A DNA stretch of 64,000 nt. Source: Planctomycetes bacterium MalM25. GTDB taxonomy: Bacteria > Planctomycetota > Planctomycetia > Pirellulales > Lacipirellulaceae. Every line of letters starts with the position of its first letter. The first letter of the stretch is position 1. Shown piece after piece: positions 7,327-16,372 of this stretch. The stretch covers positions 4,265,968 through 4,329,967 of the forward strand of contig CP036424.1 in the NCBI GenBank assembly GCA_007745835.1, in the 5' to 3' direction. The notes beneath the pieces were generated by a model, which saw only the letters and a program-made list of their open reading frames with translations, was not told the origin of the DNA and did no database searches. Position numbers and translations under genes: made by a program.

Positions 7327-9284
7327 GAAGGCACCGTCTGGCCCGGCAGCAGGGGCGGCATCGGGCAGTCGAGCAGATCGGCGATGCCCCGCAGCAGCTC
7401 CGCCTCGGCTACGGTGACGTGGCCGTCGGCACAGATCACCTCGGCCGCGGCGTCAACGACACGCCCACGCTGGTGGGCCGCGGCGGACGCGATCTGCTCC
7501 AAAGCCGTGCGCAGGTCATCCAGCCCGCAAGCGGCCGCGGGGAGCAACGCGGGAGGGGCTTCTTTGAGCTGGGCGCGGCCGGCGTCGTAGCCCGAGGCGA
7601 CTCCCGAATCGTCGCCGCAAGCGTGAGCGATCGTTGATAAGAGCACGCCACACTCACGCGACAAGGGGTACAGCGTCTTGTGCTTCAAGCGGGGCGACCG
7701 CACCCGCTCGAACTGCGGGCGGATGTGCCGCAGCAGAACCTGGGAGAGCGTCCACTCGAAGAGGCTCAACCGGCTGTCCGCGACGACCAGCGCCTTGAAC
7801 GCCCGGCAGAAACGCTGGTACTGCGGAAACGACATCGCCGCCAACGACGGCAGGCTCAGGTCCACGAGGGGCAGCCGCAGGCGCGAATCGAGCCGATCGA
7901 TCTGGGGTGCGAGCCGGTCGAACAAGAAGCGGACGACGTGCGGATCGGTCATCGACTCAATCGCCGCTCTCTGGTTCGCCCGAACCGCGGGGTCTTGGTC
8001 GAGCAGCAAGCCGTAAACGACCGCCTGAGCCGTGCCCGGCTCGCCCGCGGCGACCCGGACCTCTTCGGGAAGCGAGGCGATCAGCTCGGCCGCGTAGCGT
8101 CGGTGCGCCTCGACCGGGTCGCCGATCTGTTCGACCGCGTTGTCGAGCTGCTGAACGGTCGGCCCCTGCTCGGGCGGCACCCCTCCCGCAAACCCCGACG
8201 CCCCCTCGGCAACCGAACCGCCGCCCGAGGCGTTCGGCGCGGGGAGCTTGCCGTTCCAATTCGGATCGATTGCCCGGATCCGCTTGGGCAACGGCGGGTG
8301 AGTCGCCATCAAGGAGGTGAACCCCTCCCAAACCCCCTGGGCGAAGTACATGTGGCTCAGCTCGGCCGCCCGCGGATGGCGGAGCCTAGCGCCACTAACG
8401 TTTGCCAAGATCCGCTTGAGGGCGCCGGCGATGCCGCCCGGGTTGCGGGTGAACTGCACCGCGGAGGCGTCCGCCAGGTACTCGCGTTGCCGTGAGACGG
8501 CCGCCTTGATCAGTCCGCCCATCAAGCTGCCGATCGAACCGATCACCAACAGCGCGGCGCCGATCGCCAGCATCACCAGGACGCCCGAGCCTCCTTTGCC
8601 CGAATCGTCGCTGCCCGAGCGCCGGGAGTCGTAGTGAGCGCCGCTGTGGAAGACGACATCCAGCACCATCCGACCGATCAATCCGAGCAGCAAGACGCCG
8701 TGCAGCACGCCGATCATACGGATGCTCATTCGCATATCGCCGTTGAGAATGTGGCTGAACTCATGGGCGATAACGCCCTGAAGTTCATCGCGTGAGAGCT
8801 TCTCAACGCAGCCTTTCGTGACGCCGATGACCGCGTCGCTCGGGGAGTAACCCGCCGCGAAGGCGTTGATCGCCGACTCGTCGAGCAGGTAAACCGGCGG
8901 TGAGGGAACCCCCGAAGCGATGGCCATCTCATCGACGACGTTCAGCAGCAGCCGTTCCGCGGGGTCACTGGTCGTGTCGCGGATCAGCCGACGACCGCCT
9001 AGCCCCTCTGCAACTCCCCGCCCCCCGCCCGCTCTTAGGCTGGCGACTTTGAACAGCGACCCACCACCAACCAGGGCGAGCGTGCCCCCAGCGGCGCCGA
9101 GAGGGAACTGCCAAGGGAACGTGTTCGCGTTCAGCGAACTCACCTCTTGCTGAGTGGCGACGACCGTGCTGGCCAGGATGAAAACCGAACCGACCAGCAC
9201 CACGACCGCGACGGCGAAGGCGCCGAGCAGCCACGTCGTCGAACGCCGCGCTGCGGCCTGCCGATCAAAGAAGTCTGTCGCCAT
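7323..9284 (-). CDS. M48-family membrane metallopeptidase with long C-terminal extension
   Basis: A 653-residue HtpX-like zinc protease of the cytoplasmic membrane. Two N-terminal hydrophobic helices (about 19-41 and 60-80) precede the catalytic HEFSH motif (174-178), and two further helices follow (about 190-215 and 235-260). HtpX itself is about 290 residues; here roughly 300 additional C-terminal residues form a helical cytoplasmic-type domain ending in a segment reminiscent of TerB-like acidic helices (ICADGHVTVAEAELLRGIAD). The upstream LemA gene is a very common partner of such proteases. Membrane-protein quality control is the likely role. Confidence 0.9.
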   Translation of the reverse strand: MATDFFDRQAAARRSTTWLLGAFAVAVVVLVGSVFILASTVVATQQEVSSLNANTFPWQFPLGAAGGTLALVGGGSLFKVASLRAGGGRGVAEGLGGRRLIRDTTSDPAERLLLNVVDEMAIASGVPSPPVYLLDESAINAFAAGYSPSDAVIGVTKGCVEKLSRDELQGVIAHEFSHILNGDMRMSIRMIGVLHGVLLLGLIGRMVLDVVFHSGAHYDSRRSGSDDSGKGGSGVLVMLAIGAALLVIGSIGSLMGGLIKAAVSRQREYLADASAVQFTRNPGGIAGALKRILANVSGARLRHPRAAELSHMYFAQGVWEGFTSLMATHPPLPKRIRAIDPNWNGKLPAPNASGGGSVAEGASGFAGGVPPEQGPTVQQLDNAVEQIGDPVEAHRRYAAELIASLPEEVRVAAGEPGTAQAVVYGLLLDQDPAVRANQRAAIESMTDPHVVRFLFDRLAPQIDRLDSRLRLPLVDLSLPSLAAMSFPQYQRFCRAFKALVVADSRLSLFEWTLSQVLLRHIRPQFERVRSPRLKHKTLYPLSRECGVLLSTIAHACGDDSGVASGYDAGRAQLKEAPPALLPAAACGLDDLRTALEQIASAAAHQRGRVVDAAAEVICADGHVTVAEAELLRGIADLLDCPMPPLLPGQTVPS

Positions 9285-9341
9285 AGACGGCGCTCACTTG
9301 GCTCGCCCAGTGAGAGCTAGGGCCTGCTGTGCGGACGCGGG

Positions 9342-9953
9342 TCAGCTGAACGAGACGTTCGGCGCTTCGTTGATCTTGTCATCGTCGAAGTCGAGCAGTT
9401 CGGCATCGTCGCCGTGGCCGAGGATGCCCGCGAAGAAGATCGGCGGGAAGGTCTGCTTGTACGTGTTGTACTCGGTCGCCGAGTCGTTGTAGGCCTGGCG
9501 AGCGAATGCGACCTTGTTTTCGGTCGAGGTCAGCTCCTCGGTGAGCTGGGCCATATTCTCGTTCGCTTTGAGGTCGGGGTACGCCTCGGAAACCGCGAAG
9601 AGCCGCCCGAGCACGCCTCCGAGCCCTTGCTCGGCCGCGGCGAGGCCGGCCATCGCCTCGGCGTTGCCCGGCGCTGCGGAGGCGGCCTTCAACGCGCCGA
9701 CCGCTTGATTCCGCGCGGTGATGACTGCTTCGAGCGTCTCTCGCTCATGGCTCATGTAACCTTTCGCGACTTCAACCAGATTCGGGATCAGGTCGTAGCG
9801 GCGCTGAAGTTGCACCTCGATCTGTGAGAACGCATTCTGAAAACGGTTTTTCAGGGTCACCAAGCGGTTGTAAACGCCCACCCCGTAAAGGAAGAGCAGC
9901 ACCGCCAGCGCGCCGAGCGCGAGCAAGACAATAAGACCGGTAGTCATCACCAT
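9342..9953 (-). CDS. LemA-family protein
   Basis: A 203-residue LemA protein: one N-terminal membrane helix (GLIVLLALGALAVLLFLYGV) followed by a long helical bundle with the family signatures YNRLVTLKNRFQNAFSQIEVQL and RYDLIPNLVEVAKGYM. A conserved ATEYNTYKQTFPP block lies near the C-terminus. LemA proteins have no firmly settled biochemical function. They are frequently encoded next to M48/HtpX proteases, as here, and may act together in envelope maintenance. The start is ATG at 9951-9953, with a second possible ATG six bases on. Confidence 0.93.
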   Translation of the reverse strand: MVMTTGLIVLLALGALAVLLFLYGVGVYNRLVTLKNRFQNAFSQIEVQLQRRYDLIPNLVEVAKGYMSHERETLEAVITARNQAVGALKAASAAPGNAEAMAGLAAAEQGLGGVLGRLFAVSEAYPDLKANENMAQLTEELTSTENKVAFARQAYNDSATEYNTYKQTFPPIFFAGILGHGDDAELLDFDDDKINEAPNVSFS

Positions 9954-10011
9954 GGCGTGTTCCCTTGAGAGTCAGTAGAGAGGAAGTCCCACTGCTGGCG
10001 GGCTGTGCGTG

Positions 10012-10587
10012 TCACTCGGGGGCGTTGGTCCGTTCGACGTACTCACCGGTGCGGGTATCGACTCGTAACCAATCTCCGGTATTGATGAATGCCGGGGCGA
10101 GGATCTCCGCTCCGGTCTCCAGCTTGACCGGTTTCTGCACGCCGGTGGCCGTATTGCCCTTTGGGGCGGGCTCGGCGAACTCGACCTGCAGTACGACGTG
10201 GTTCGGGGCGACCACGGCGATCGGGTTGCCGTTGAAGGTCATCACTTGGCAGTCCATATTCTCTTTCAGGAACTTGGCCGTGTCGCCAACCTTGTCGGCG
10301 GCCAACTCGTACTGCTCGTAGTCCTGGTTGTTCATGAACACGAAGTCTTCGCCCTGGCGATAGAGATATTGGGCGGTAAACTCCATGACATCCGCTTCTT
10401 CCAGTGTCTGACCTGCACGGTAGGTCCGGTCGACGACGGTGTTCCGCAAGAGGTTCTTCATCTTGCACTCGTACAGCGCGGTCCCCTTGCCCGGTTTGCG
10501 GAAGTTCATCTCGACCATGAGGTAAGGCACCCCGTCGATCTGAACCTTGAGACCCTTTCGGAAATCGCTGGTGTTGACCGTTCCCAC
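10012..10587 (-). CDS. efp: Translation elongation factor P
   Basis: Promotes peptide-bond formation at consecutive prolines by entering the ribosome between P and E sites. The 191-residue protein is full length. The modified lysine is Lys34 in the loop KPGKGTA, matching the lysylation-type EF-P served by EpmA/EpmB rather than the Arg type. The OB-fold block EFTAQYLYRQGEDFVFMNN and the C-terminal GDWLRVDTRTGEYVERT are typical. It is divergent from epmB across about 29 bases, so their expression is probably linked. Confidence 0.97.
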   Translation of the reverse strand: MGTVNTSDFRKGLKVQIDGVPYLMVEMNFRKPGKGTALYECKMKNLLRNTVVDRTYRAGQTLEEADVMEFTAQYLYRQGEDFVFMNNQDYEQYELAADKVGDTAKFLKENMDCQVMTFNGNPIAVVAPNHVVLQVEFAEPAPKGNTATGVQKPVKLETGAEILAPAFINTGDWLRVDTRTGEYVERTNAPE

Positions 10588-10616
10588 GCTAAGCTCTCTC
10601 TAACAACAATCGTGTC

Positions 10617-11720
10617 ATGCTAAGGGACCCGAACGAGAACCTGGGCGAACTGCGGTGCTCGACGGGCCCTGAACCCCCTGCCCTCGCAGGTCCGGAAAGT
10701 CTAGCCGACCGTGGAGGAGTTGTCCGCCCCACGCCGAACGATTCTGCCTCGGAGCCCGACTGGCGCCGCGCCCTGGGCGACGCTGTTCGCGACCCCTTCG
10801 AGCTCTGCGGACTGCTTGACCTGCCTGCTGAGTTGGCAGAGCCCGCCGCCGCGGTCAATTTCCCGCTGCTGGTCCCGCGCGGATTCATCCGCCGAATGCA
10901 GCCCGGAGATCCTAATGACCCGCTGCTTCTCCAGGTGCTCCCAAGCCCACAAGAGCTAGACGAGGGCAACCTGCCCTCCGACGCCGTAGGCGACTTGCAA
11001 GCCAACCCACAACCCGGCCTGCTGCACAAGTATCAGGGCCGGGCGCTCCTGATCCTGGGTGGTTCCTGCGCCGTGAACTGCCGGTACTGCTTCCGGCGTC
11101 ACTTCCCATATGAGGAGAGCCCCCGCAGTGAAGCGGGGTGGGCGCCGGCCTTGGATTACTTGCAGCAAGAGCCCTCGATCCACGAAGTGATCCTGAGTGG
11201 CGGCGATCCTCTGATCAACGGCGACACCCGCCTCGAGCGATTATTCAACAAGCTAGCGAGCATCGAACATCTGCAGACGGTGCGCATCCACACGAGGCTC
11301 CCCATCGTTCTCCCGGAACGCGTCACGGTCCGACTTGCACAGCTGCTGCGTGACACTCGACTGAACGCGGTGGTTGTCCTTCACACGAATCATGCAAACG
11401 AAATCGATTCGCACGTTGTCGATGCGGCCAAACGGCTTCTATCTTCGGGCGCCCTCCTGTTCAATCAGAGTGTTCTGTTGCGCGGGGTCAACGACTCGGT
11501 CCAGTCACTTGTTGACTTGAGCCATAAGCTGATCGCGATCGGCGTCACCCCCTACTACCTGCATCAGATCGACCGCGTGCCAGGCTCAGCGCACTACGAG
11601 ACGTCCTCCGACCACGGCGTTCAGCTTATCGGAAAGATGCGAAAGCTCCTGCCCGGGTATGCGATCCCGCGCTTCGTACAGGAAGTGGCTGGGCGCCCCC
11701 ACAAGGTGGTGTTGGCATGA
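10617..11720 (+). CDS. epmB: EF-P beta-lysylation protein EpmB (lysine 2,3-aminomutase-like radical SAM enzyme)
   Basis: A 367-residue radical-SAM/PLP enzyme that isomerises (S)-alpha-lysine to the (R)-beta-lysine used by EpmA. The radical-SAM cluster motif is GGSCAVNCRYCFRRHFPY (Cys151, Cys155, Cys158). The aminomutase signature EVILSGGDPL and a C-terminal PYYLHQIDRVPGSAHYE are present. The first ~45 residues are less conserved-looking and the true start may be later. The gene overlaps rlmN by ATGA at 11717-11720, so the two are coupled. A hydroxylase such as EpmC is not seen here. Confidence 0.94.
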   Translation: MLRDPNENLGELRCSTGPEPPALAGPESLADRGGVVRPTPNDSASEPDWRRALGDAVRDPFELCGLLDLPAELAEPAAAVNFPLLVPRGFIRRMQPGDPNDPLLLQVLPSPQELDEGNLPSDAVGDLQANPQPGLLHKYQGRALLILGGSCAVNCRYCFRRHFPYEESPRSEAGWAPALDYLQQEPSIHEVILSGGDPLINGDTRLERLFNKLASIEHLQTVRIHTRLPIVLPERVTVRLAQLLRDTRLNAVVVLHTNHANEIDSHVVDAAKRLLSSGALLFNQSVLLRGVNDSVQSLVDLSHKLIAIGVTPYYLHQIDRVPGSAHYETSSDHGVQLIGKMRKLLPGYAIPRFVQEVAGRPHKVVLA

Positions 11721-12814
11721 TCCGATCCAAAGTCTCCTTCTACAACTTGTCGGAAGTCGATCGCCTGAGTCGTACGCTGCGGATCGATCCACAGATGCTG
11801 CGTCACTCACGGATCGCGTTCTACAAGAAAAGCCTCGGCTTCGAAGGCGCTCTAGCCTGCCTTCCCCAGGACGTTCGCGGAAGCTTCGCCGAGTCGGTCG
11901 AGTTCCACACGCTTCGCGATAGGCAGCGATTCGACTCCAACATCGATCATGCAACCAAGTGGGTCTCGCGGACCGACGCCGGCCTGGCGATCGAGACGGT
12001 CGTCTTGATGCCGGCTACCGGCCGTGTTGCGCTGTGCGTTTCGAGCCAAGTCGGTTGCGCTGCCGCCTGTGAGTTCTGCGCCACGGGGCGTATGGGCATC
12101 GCACGCAACCTGACCGCAGCAGAGATCCTTGATCAGATCACTCTCGCGAACGAAGAGCTCCGCCCCGAGGGCAAACGCGTTCGCAACATTGTCTTCATGG
12201 GCATGGGCGAGCCGATGCACAACGAGGCGGTTCTGCAAGAGTCTCTGGCGACCCTGCAAGAACCAACCGCCTTCGATCATCCAGCGTCCCGGCTGCTCGT
12301 GAGCACTGTGGGCGTCCCCGAACCACTGGTCCGCACGGCCGAGTTGCATCCCCGAGTCAATTACGCCATCAGCCTCCATGCCGCGGATCAGGCGGTGAGA
12401 GAACGGATCATCCCACTCGCGAAGAAGCATTCTCTGATCGAGATCCGCGCTGCAATCGAGAGGCTCAACACGGTCCAACCCGCAAAGACCCTTGTGATGA
12501 TCGAGTACCTCATGCTCGATGGCGTCAACGACACACAAGACGCCGCGGACGCGCTCATCCGATGGCTCACCGGACTCCGCGTCCATGTGAACCTGATCCC
12601 GTACAACCGAGTTGACCACGCCGACCACCTTGCCTCATCGCCGCGGAGCCGGATCGAAGCCTTTGGCGGTCAGCTCCGCGCCGAGGGGTTTCCGACCACG
12701 ATACGCTACTCGCTTGGTCGCGACATCGATGCCGCCTGTGGCCAGCTGGTTCAGAGCGAAAATCGACGCATTGCCCAGGAGCTACAGCTTAATCAGGCGA
12801 ACGGTAGAGACTAG
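11717..12814 (+). CDS. rlmN: RlmN-type radical SAM methyltransferase (23S rRNA/tRNA adenine-C2)
   Basis: Methylates C2 of adenine in 23S rRNA (A2503) and often tRNA. The 365-residue protein has the CxxxCxxC motif QVGCAAACEFCATG (Cys114, 118, 121) and the methylation-relay cysteine Cys341 in GRDIDAACGQL, close to the C-terminus as in RlmN. The family block NIVFMGMGEPMHN is present. It is translationally coupled to epmB, making a small translation-fidelity group. Its TAG stop (12812-12814) overlaps the stop of the last gene of the phage-head cassette on the other strand. A diverged Cfr-like paralogue is possible but less likely. Confidence 0.9.
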   Translation: MIRSKVSFYNLSEVDRLSRTLRIDPQMLRHSRIAFYKKSLGFEGALACLPQDVRGSFAESVEFHTLRDRQRFDSNIDHATKWVSRTDAGLAIETVVLMPATGRVALCVSSQVGCAAACEFCATGRMGIARNLTAAEILDQITLANEELRPEGKRVRNIVFMGMGEPMHNEAVLQESLATLQEPTAFDHPASRLLVSTVGVPEPLVRTAELHPRVNYAISLHAADQAVRERIIPLAKKHSLIEIRAAIERLNTVQPAKTLVMIEYLMLDGVNDTQDAADALIRWLTGLRVHVNLIPYNRVDHADHLASSPRSRIEAFGGQLRAEGFPTTIRYSLGRDIDAACGQLVQSENRRIAQELQLNQANGRD

Positions 12815-13449
12815 GCCGAGGTGTCGAGCTCTACCGTGGTGACCACCCAAGGATCGCCAACAATCTTCGGCATATCGACCGCGGTGACCGCGTACTCCCC
12901 TCCTCGACGGCTAAGCAAGCGGGCGCCGACTACCACCTCATCTGGCCCAACCAACGCAATATCTATCGCTGGCGATTCCTCTAGAGGGTCTTCTTGCCTT
13001 CGTGGGAAGCATCCCTCAACGCCTGTTTGGGCGAGTTCCCATTGTTCGATTGTTGAGCCCCCTTGTCCGTTCACGACAATCGGCCGCTGAATATCAAACA
13101 CCTGCCTGCTCTTCGCGGTCACTACGTTCCGAACCGTTTCGCAAACGTATCGAGTTGCTCCCTGCTGTCTCCTTGCAGAACGGATGGTAGCACAACGGCC
13201 TTGCGCATCCACGAGGCGATCGCTAGGCACAGGGGACACGTCCACTTCGGGCAAACTAAATTGCCACGTTGTAATGGTCTGCCACAGCGAACCGGGGGCC
13301 TGGGCGGAGTCCGCCCGAACCTCCTCGAATCGCCACGCTTCAGCCTGCACGGCATGACCCTGTCGATCGCAGCGTAGGATGGTTACTGATTCAAGCGTGT
13401 CCACGACCTCGGAGAAGTCCCCCGAGGGGCTCCAACTGATGACCATCAT
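12811..13449 (-). CDS. Hypothetical protein, last gene of the phage-head cassette (212 aa)
   Basis: A 212-residue soluble protein with predominantly beta-type composition. It has no signal peptide, membrane helix or recognisable catalytic motif. By position, downstream of the capsid and LamG genes, it would correspond to a head-completion, neck or tail-adaptor protein, but I see no sequence motif to prove this. Its start overlaps the end of the 71-residue gene upstream by 4 bases, so translation is coupled. Its stop codon overlaps the stop of the convergent rlmN gene, marking a very sharp cassette boundary. Confidence 0.6.
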   Translation of the reverse strand: MMVISWSPSGDFSEVVDTLESVTILRCDRQGHAVQAEAWRFEEVRADSAQAPGSLWQTITTWQFSLPEVDVSPVPSDRLVDAQGRCATIRSARRQQGATRYVCETVRNVVTAKSRQVFDIQRPIVVNGQGGSTIEQWELAQTGVEGCFPRRQEDPLEESPAIDIALVGPDEVVVGARLLSRRGGEYAVTAVDMPKIVGDPWVVTTVELDTSA

Positions 13450-13661
13450 GCTCCTCCTTGCGAGGCGATCTCGAACGGCGCAAGATCCGCCATCTTCTGG
13501 TCACACCAATCGATTGTCTTCTGCAAAGAATCGACGTACTGCTGCCAGTGAACCCGCTGTCCGTCGATCCAGTACGTCGGCTTAACGTTGGCCCGGACCG
13601 ATTGCAGCTGGGCGAGCGTCTGTGAACGGATCGCTTCGATTTGTGTCATGTCTTGCGCCAT
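13446..13661 (-). CDS. Small hypothetical protein of the head cassette (71 aa)
   Basis: A 71-residue, mainly helical protein (MAQDMTQIEAIRSQTLAQLQ...) with a central YWIDGQRVHWQQYVDSL segment and a conserved-looking end, PFEIASQGG. No membrane segment. It sits between two hypothetical genes, one base after the preceding stop and overlapping the next start, so it belongs to the same operon. Size and helicity would suit a head-tail connector or a chaperone of virion assembly; this is inference from position only. Confidence 0.6.
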   Translation of the reverse strand: MAQDMTQIEAIRSQTLAQLQSVRANVKPTYWIDGQRVHWQQYVDSLQKTIDWCDQKMADLAPFEIASQGGA

Positions 13662-13662
13662 T

Positions 13663-14055
13663 TCATATCGCCTCGATGTGGAATCGGAAAATGATCGGCT
13701 GTCCGTTCACCGGGGTTAGCTCGTATCTCACCGCGTAGTGATTGCCAGCCGTTTGAAATGCCACCTCGACCGTGGTATCGATCGTGTGCCGAAAGTTGTA
13801 GCCGGTCGCGTCCAAGTCCCAGGCCGGACCGGTCTGCATCGTGCCGTACAGAACGCTCGCCGGTTCGATCGTCTCCTGAGTATGCCCGGGTACCTGGATC
13901 TCGGGTTCGACGCCGCACGTTTCACGTGCGACGATCGTATAACTGGCCGAGTAGATATCGGCGGGGACGATCGCCACACCATCTAGAGATTCAAGCCTCG
14001 CCATCATCACCAGACTCCCGCCTGCAATGACGACCCCGTGTGCCTCGCTAATCAT
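13663..14055 (-). CDS. Hypothetical virion-associated protein (130 aa)
   Basis: A 130-residue protein with alternating hydrophobic residues, suggesting an all-beta (jelly-roll or Ig-like) fold. It lacks cysteine pairs or motifs I recognise and has no signal peptide. It follows the LamG-domain gene by 17 bases and precedes the 71-residue gene by one base, so it is part of the cassette operon. A decoration, neck or fibre-associated role is plausible from fold and position, but unproven. Confidence 0.6.
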   Translation of the reverse strand: MISEAHGVVIAGGSLVMMARLESLDGVAIVPADIYSASYTIVARETCGVEPEIQVPGHTQETIEPASVLYGTMQTGPAWDLDATGYNFRHTIDTTVEVAFQTAGNHYAVRYELTPVNGQPIIFRFHIEAI

Positions 14056-14072
14056 GCTTTCTGTCTCGTGTG

Positions 14073-15125
14073 CTATCCGTCCGCGACGGCGGCGGCCACC
14101 GCGCGTACGGTAGGTTCTGTTTGGGTTAGGGCGGAAACCGATTCGCCAGCCGCACTCACAACCGCAGCCGCTGACAAGGGATCTGGAGTGACGTCGACGG
14201 CCACCGCATAGACGTGGACTGACTCCCCGCCATCGTTGAGCGCTTTTACCGCGACCTCGTAGAGACCAACCCCAAGACCGCCCGTGTGAAATTCGCCGCC
14301 AGACACTGTATCGGTGACTTGATCCGCGGCGATTAAGAGACTGTCAAGGTAGACGTCACCGAGCAACGCGATGGCCCCGTTGCCATAGGCATCCCAGGCG
14401 CCTGCCGTCCAGGCGACGATGCGACCGTTGAAAGTCGCTGTGGGAGAGGTCGTGTTGGTCGGTTCCGGACCGAGGAACAGTTCGGACACGTAGGCGTTCG
14501 AAAGTGCCGTATCGAACGTCAGCAGCTGGTCGATCTGTCCGGTGAAATAGTGCCCCGGGCCACCAGAATGCTCAACGCCCAGGTGATCCCGGTAGTCGCT
14601 CTCCGATCCGCCGATCGACCCGGAGTTGTTCCCCGCGGTTGAGAAGAGAGTTGGGTGGGCGATAGTGGCAACCTGCTGACCGTCAACAAGCAGGGTCATC
14701 TGCTGACCGTCAACCCGGACCGTCACATGAACCGAGTCGTTCTCTCGGCCTACCAGGTCGTGCGAGACAACTTGGCCGTTGTAGCTATTGGACCAAACGA
14801 AATGAAGCATCGAGTCGCTGAGCAAAACGCTCCAGCCATAAACGTACCCTCCCGATTCGATCAGAACTTGCTGTCCCACTAGCGATGCCGTCCGCAGCCA
14901 GAACGCCACCGTAAATTGATTCCCCACCGCTAAGACCGCTTGCGAGGGGTAGAACGTCGCGGTGGAGCCATCGAACTCCCCGGCATCCGTCAGCCAAGGA
15001 CGGAGCGAGATACCCGACCCCGTCAGAGCGTCCGTGTCATCACGGAACGAGGCGTCGACTACAGACCAGTAACTCATCTTCCCCTCACCGGTTTGATAGA
15101 GATCGACTGACGGGGGTGCGACCAC
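14073..15125 (-). CDS. LamG/concanavalin-like domain protein of the phage cassette
   Basis: A 350-residue protein with a laminin-G/concanavalin-type jelly roll at about residues 45-220. Typical strands are FDGSTATFYPS, FTVAFWLRTASL, VHVTVRVDGQQMTLLVDGQQVATI, and GQIDQLLTFDTALSNAYVSELF near the domain end. The C-terminal ~130 residues form a second beta-rich region ending in Ala/Val-rich low complexity. Such domains bind carbohydrates or proteins, so a surface spike or receptor-binding role on the particle is likely. The start is unsure: GTG at 15125, or ATG at 15077, which is preceded by GAGGGG. Placed directly downstream of the capsid gene. Confidence 0.7.
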   Translation of the reverse strand: MVAPPSVDLYQTGEGKMSYWSVVDASFRDDTDALTGSGISLRPWLTDAGEFDGSTATFYPSQAVLAVGNQFTVAFWLRTASLVGQQVLIESGGYVYGWSVLLSDSMLHFVWSNSYNGQVVSHDLVGRENDSVHVTVRVDGQQMTLLVDGQQVATIAHPTLFSTAGNNSGSIGGSESDYRDHLGVEHSGGPGHYFTGQIDQLLTFDTALSNAYVSELFLGPEPTNTTSPTATFNGRIVAWTAGAWDAYGNGAIALLGDVYLDSLLIAADQVTDTVSGGEFHTGGLGVGLYEVAVKALNDGGESVHVYAVAVDVTPDPLSAAAVVSAAGESVSALTQTEPTVRAVAAAVADG

Positions 15126-15161
15126 GCCGCCCCCCGCCGGCCGATGCGATCTTCACTTTGG

Positions 15162-16325
15162 CTACCCAGTGCACTTTACGACATAGCGTGGGTTGATCAC
15201 CGCGGCGGCTCCCCGCTCGCTTGCTTTGAAGCGGAGGACCACGTCGTTGGTGAACTCGGCCTCGCTGCCCAGCGGAGCCTGCGTGACCGTGATCGGCCAG
15301 TTCTCCATATAGGCGAACGCCTTGCGGAAATCGCCGAGGAACCACCACTTCTTGGCCTCTTCCGCCGCCACGCCCGAGGCGATCACCCGACGGTACGCCA
15401 GGCGGCTCTCTTTGACCGCATAGTTGCCCAACGGGTTGGCGGCGACCGTCGCCGTCTGGCCCCCTGTGGGCGTATAAGAGATCTCGGTCGCGTTGAACGT
15501 CCGATGGGCTGCGTGCCGGTAGGCGGGCATCACCAGGGCGGTCGTCGCCCCCAGGAGTACAGGCTCCCCTGTCGCCGGGTCGAGCATCTCGGCGAAGAGC
15601 TGCTCGGCCGCATCCACGCTGGTCCAGTCGACCAGCTCGTTACCCGTCAGGACATTATCCCAAGGCCCGGCTGTCTGGTAGGTATCGTACGCAACGCCCT
15701 TGTGGTTGTAGTTGTTGGACACACCAACAATCAGATCGAGAATCCGCTTCTCTTTGTTGATTCCTAAGACCTCTCCCACCTCGGCCGCCCGACTGAGAAT
15801 CAAATTGGTGCGGTCGAAGAAGATCGCCTCCTTGGTGACCGGCACAATGAAGCCGTGCTTGGCGGTCGCCGGGGTCTCGATGTAGTCCTCGTCGAAACCG
15901 AGATTCGGGTAAGGCATGCCGGGAGCGACTTCATCTACCTGATCGCTGATCCGCGTCACGCCCGGAATCTTCTCGCCGTCGAGCCGTGTGGGGACGGTTT
16001 CGACCAAGCGAGAGGCGACGAAAGCCTCCTGGGTATAGGCCTCCAGGATCTTCGCGTGGATCACCTCGGCGGTGACGTTCTGGAACGCGGTCGCATCGAC
16101 GCCCTCGCCCGCTTCGAGCAACGGCGTCACCCCGCCACCTCGGGGGTCGAGCGTTCGCACCCACTCACGCCCGTCGGGGATCAGTGCTTCCGCCAGATCA
16201 CGGAGACTGAAATCATCGGGCCTGAGGCTCTTCTCATTAAGCGCTTCGCTCAGGTGCTGGACAGTCTTGCTGGGACCGTCGAGTTCGTACCGGCGGCGTA
16301 GCTCTCGATAGTTCAGTAGGGGCAT
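15162..16325 (-). CDS. Phage major capsid protein
   Basis: A 387-residue protein with the features of a tailed-phage (HK97-fold) major capsid protein. It has a helical N-terminal region (to about residue 85) that may be removed on maturation, then a beta-rich core including DYIETPATAKHGFIVPVTKEAIFFDR, a long spine helix region, and a C-terminal segment WWFLGDFRKAFAYMENWPI typical of capsid proteins. The start ATG is preceded by AAGGTGAT. Position between a decoration-like gene and the LamG gene, downstream of portal and protease, matches standard head-gene order. Family assignment is from context and overall pattern rather than one diagnostic motif. Confidence 0.75.
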   Translation of the reverse strand: MPLLNYRELRRRYELDGPSKTVQHLSEALNEKSLRPDDFSLRDLAEALIPDGREWVRTLDPRGGGVTPLLEAGEGVDATAFQNVTAEVIHAKILEAYTQEAFVASRLVETVPTRLDGEKIPGVTRISDQVDEVAPGMPYPNLGFDEDYIETPATAKHGFIVPVTKEAIFFDRTNLILSRAAEVGEVLGINKEKRILDLIVGVSNNYNHKGVAYDTYQTAGPWDNVLTGNELVDWTSVDAAEQLFAEMLDPATGEPVLLGATTALVMPAYRHAAHRTFNATEISYTPTGGQTATVAANPLGNYAVKESRLAYRRVIASGVAAEEAKKWWFLGDFRKAFAYMENWPITVTQAPLGSEAEFTNDVVLRFKASERGAAAVINPRYVVKCTG

Positions 16326-16372
16326 TGTTTGATCACCTTGTGGATTGACTGATTCTGAAAGACGTTCCGGGA

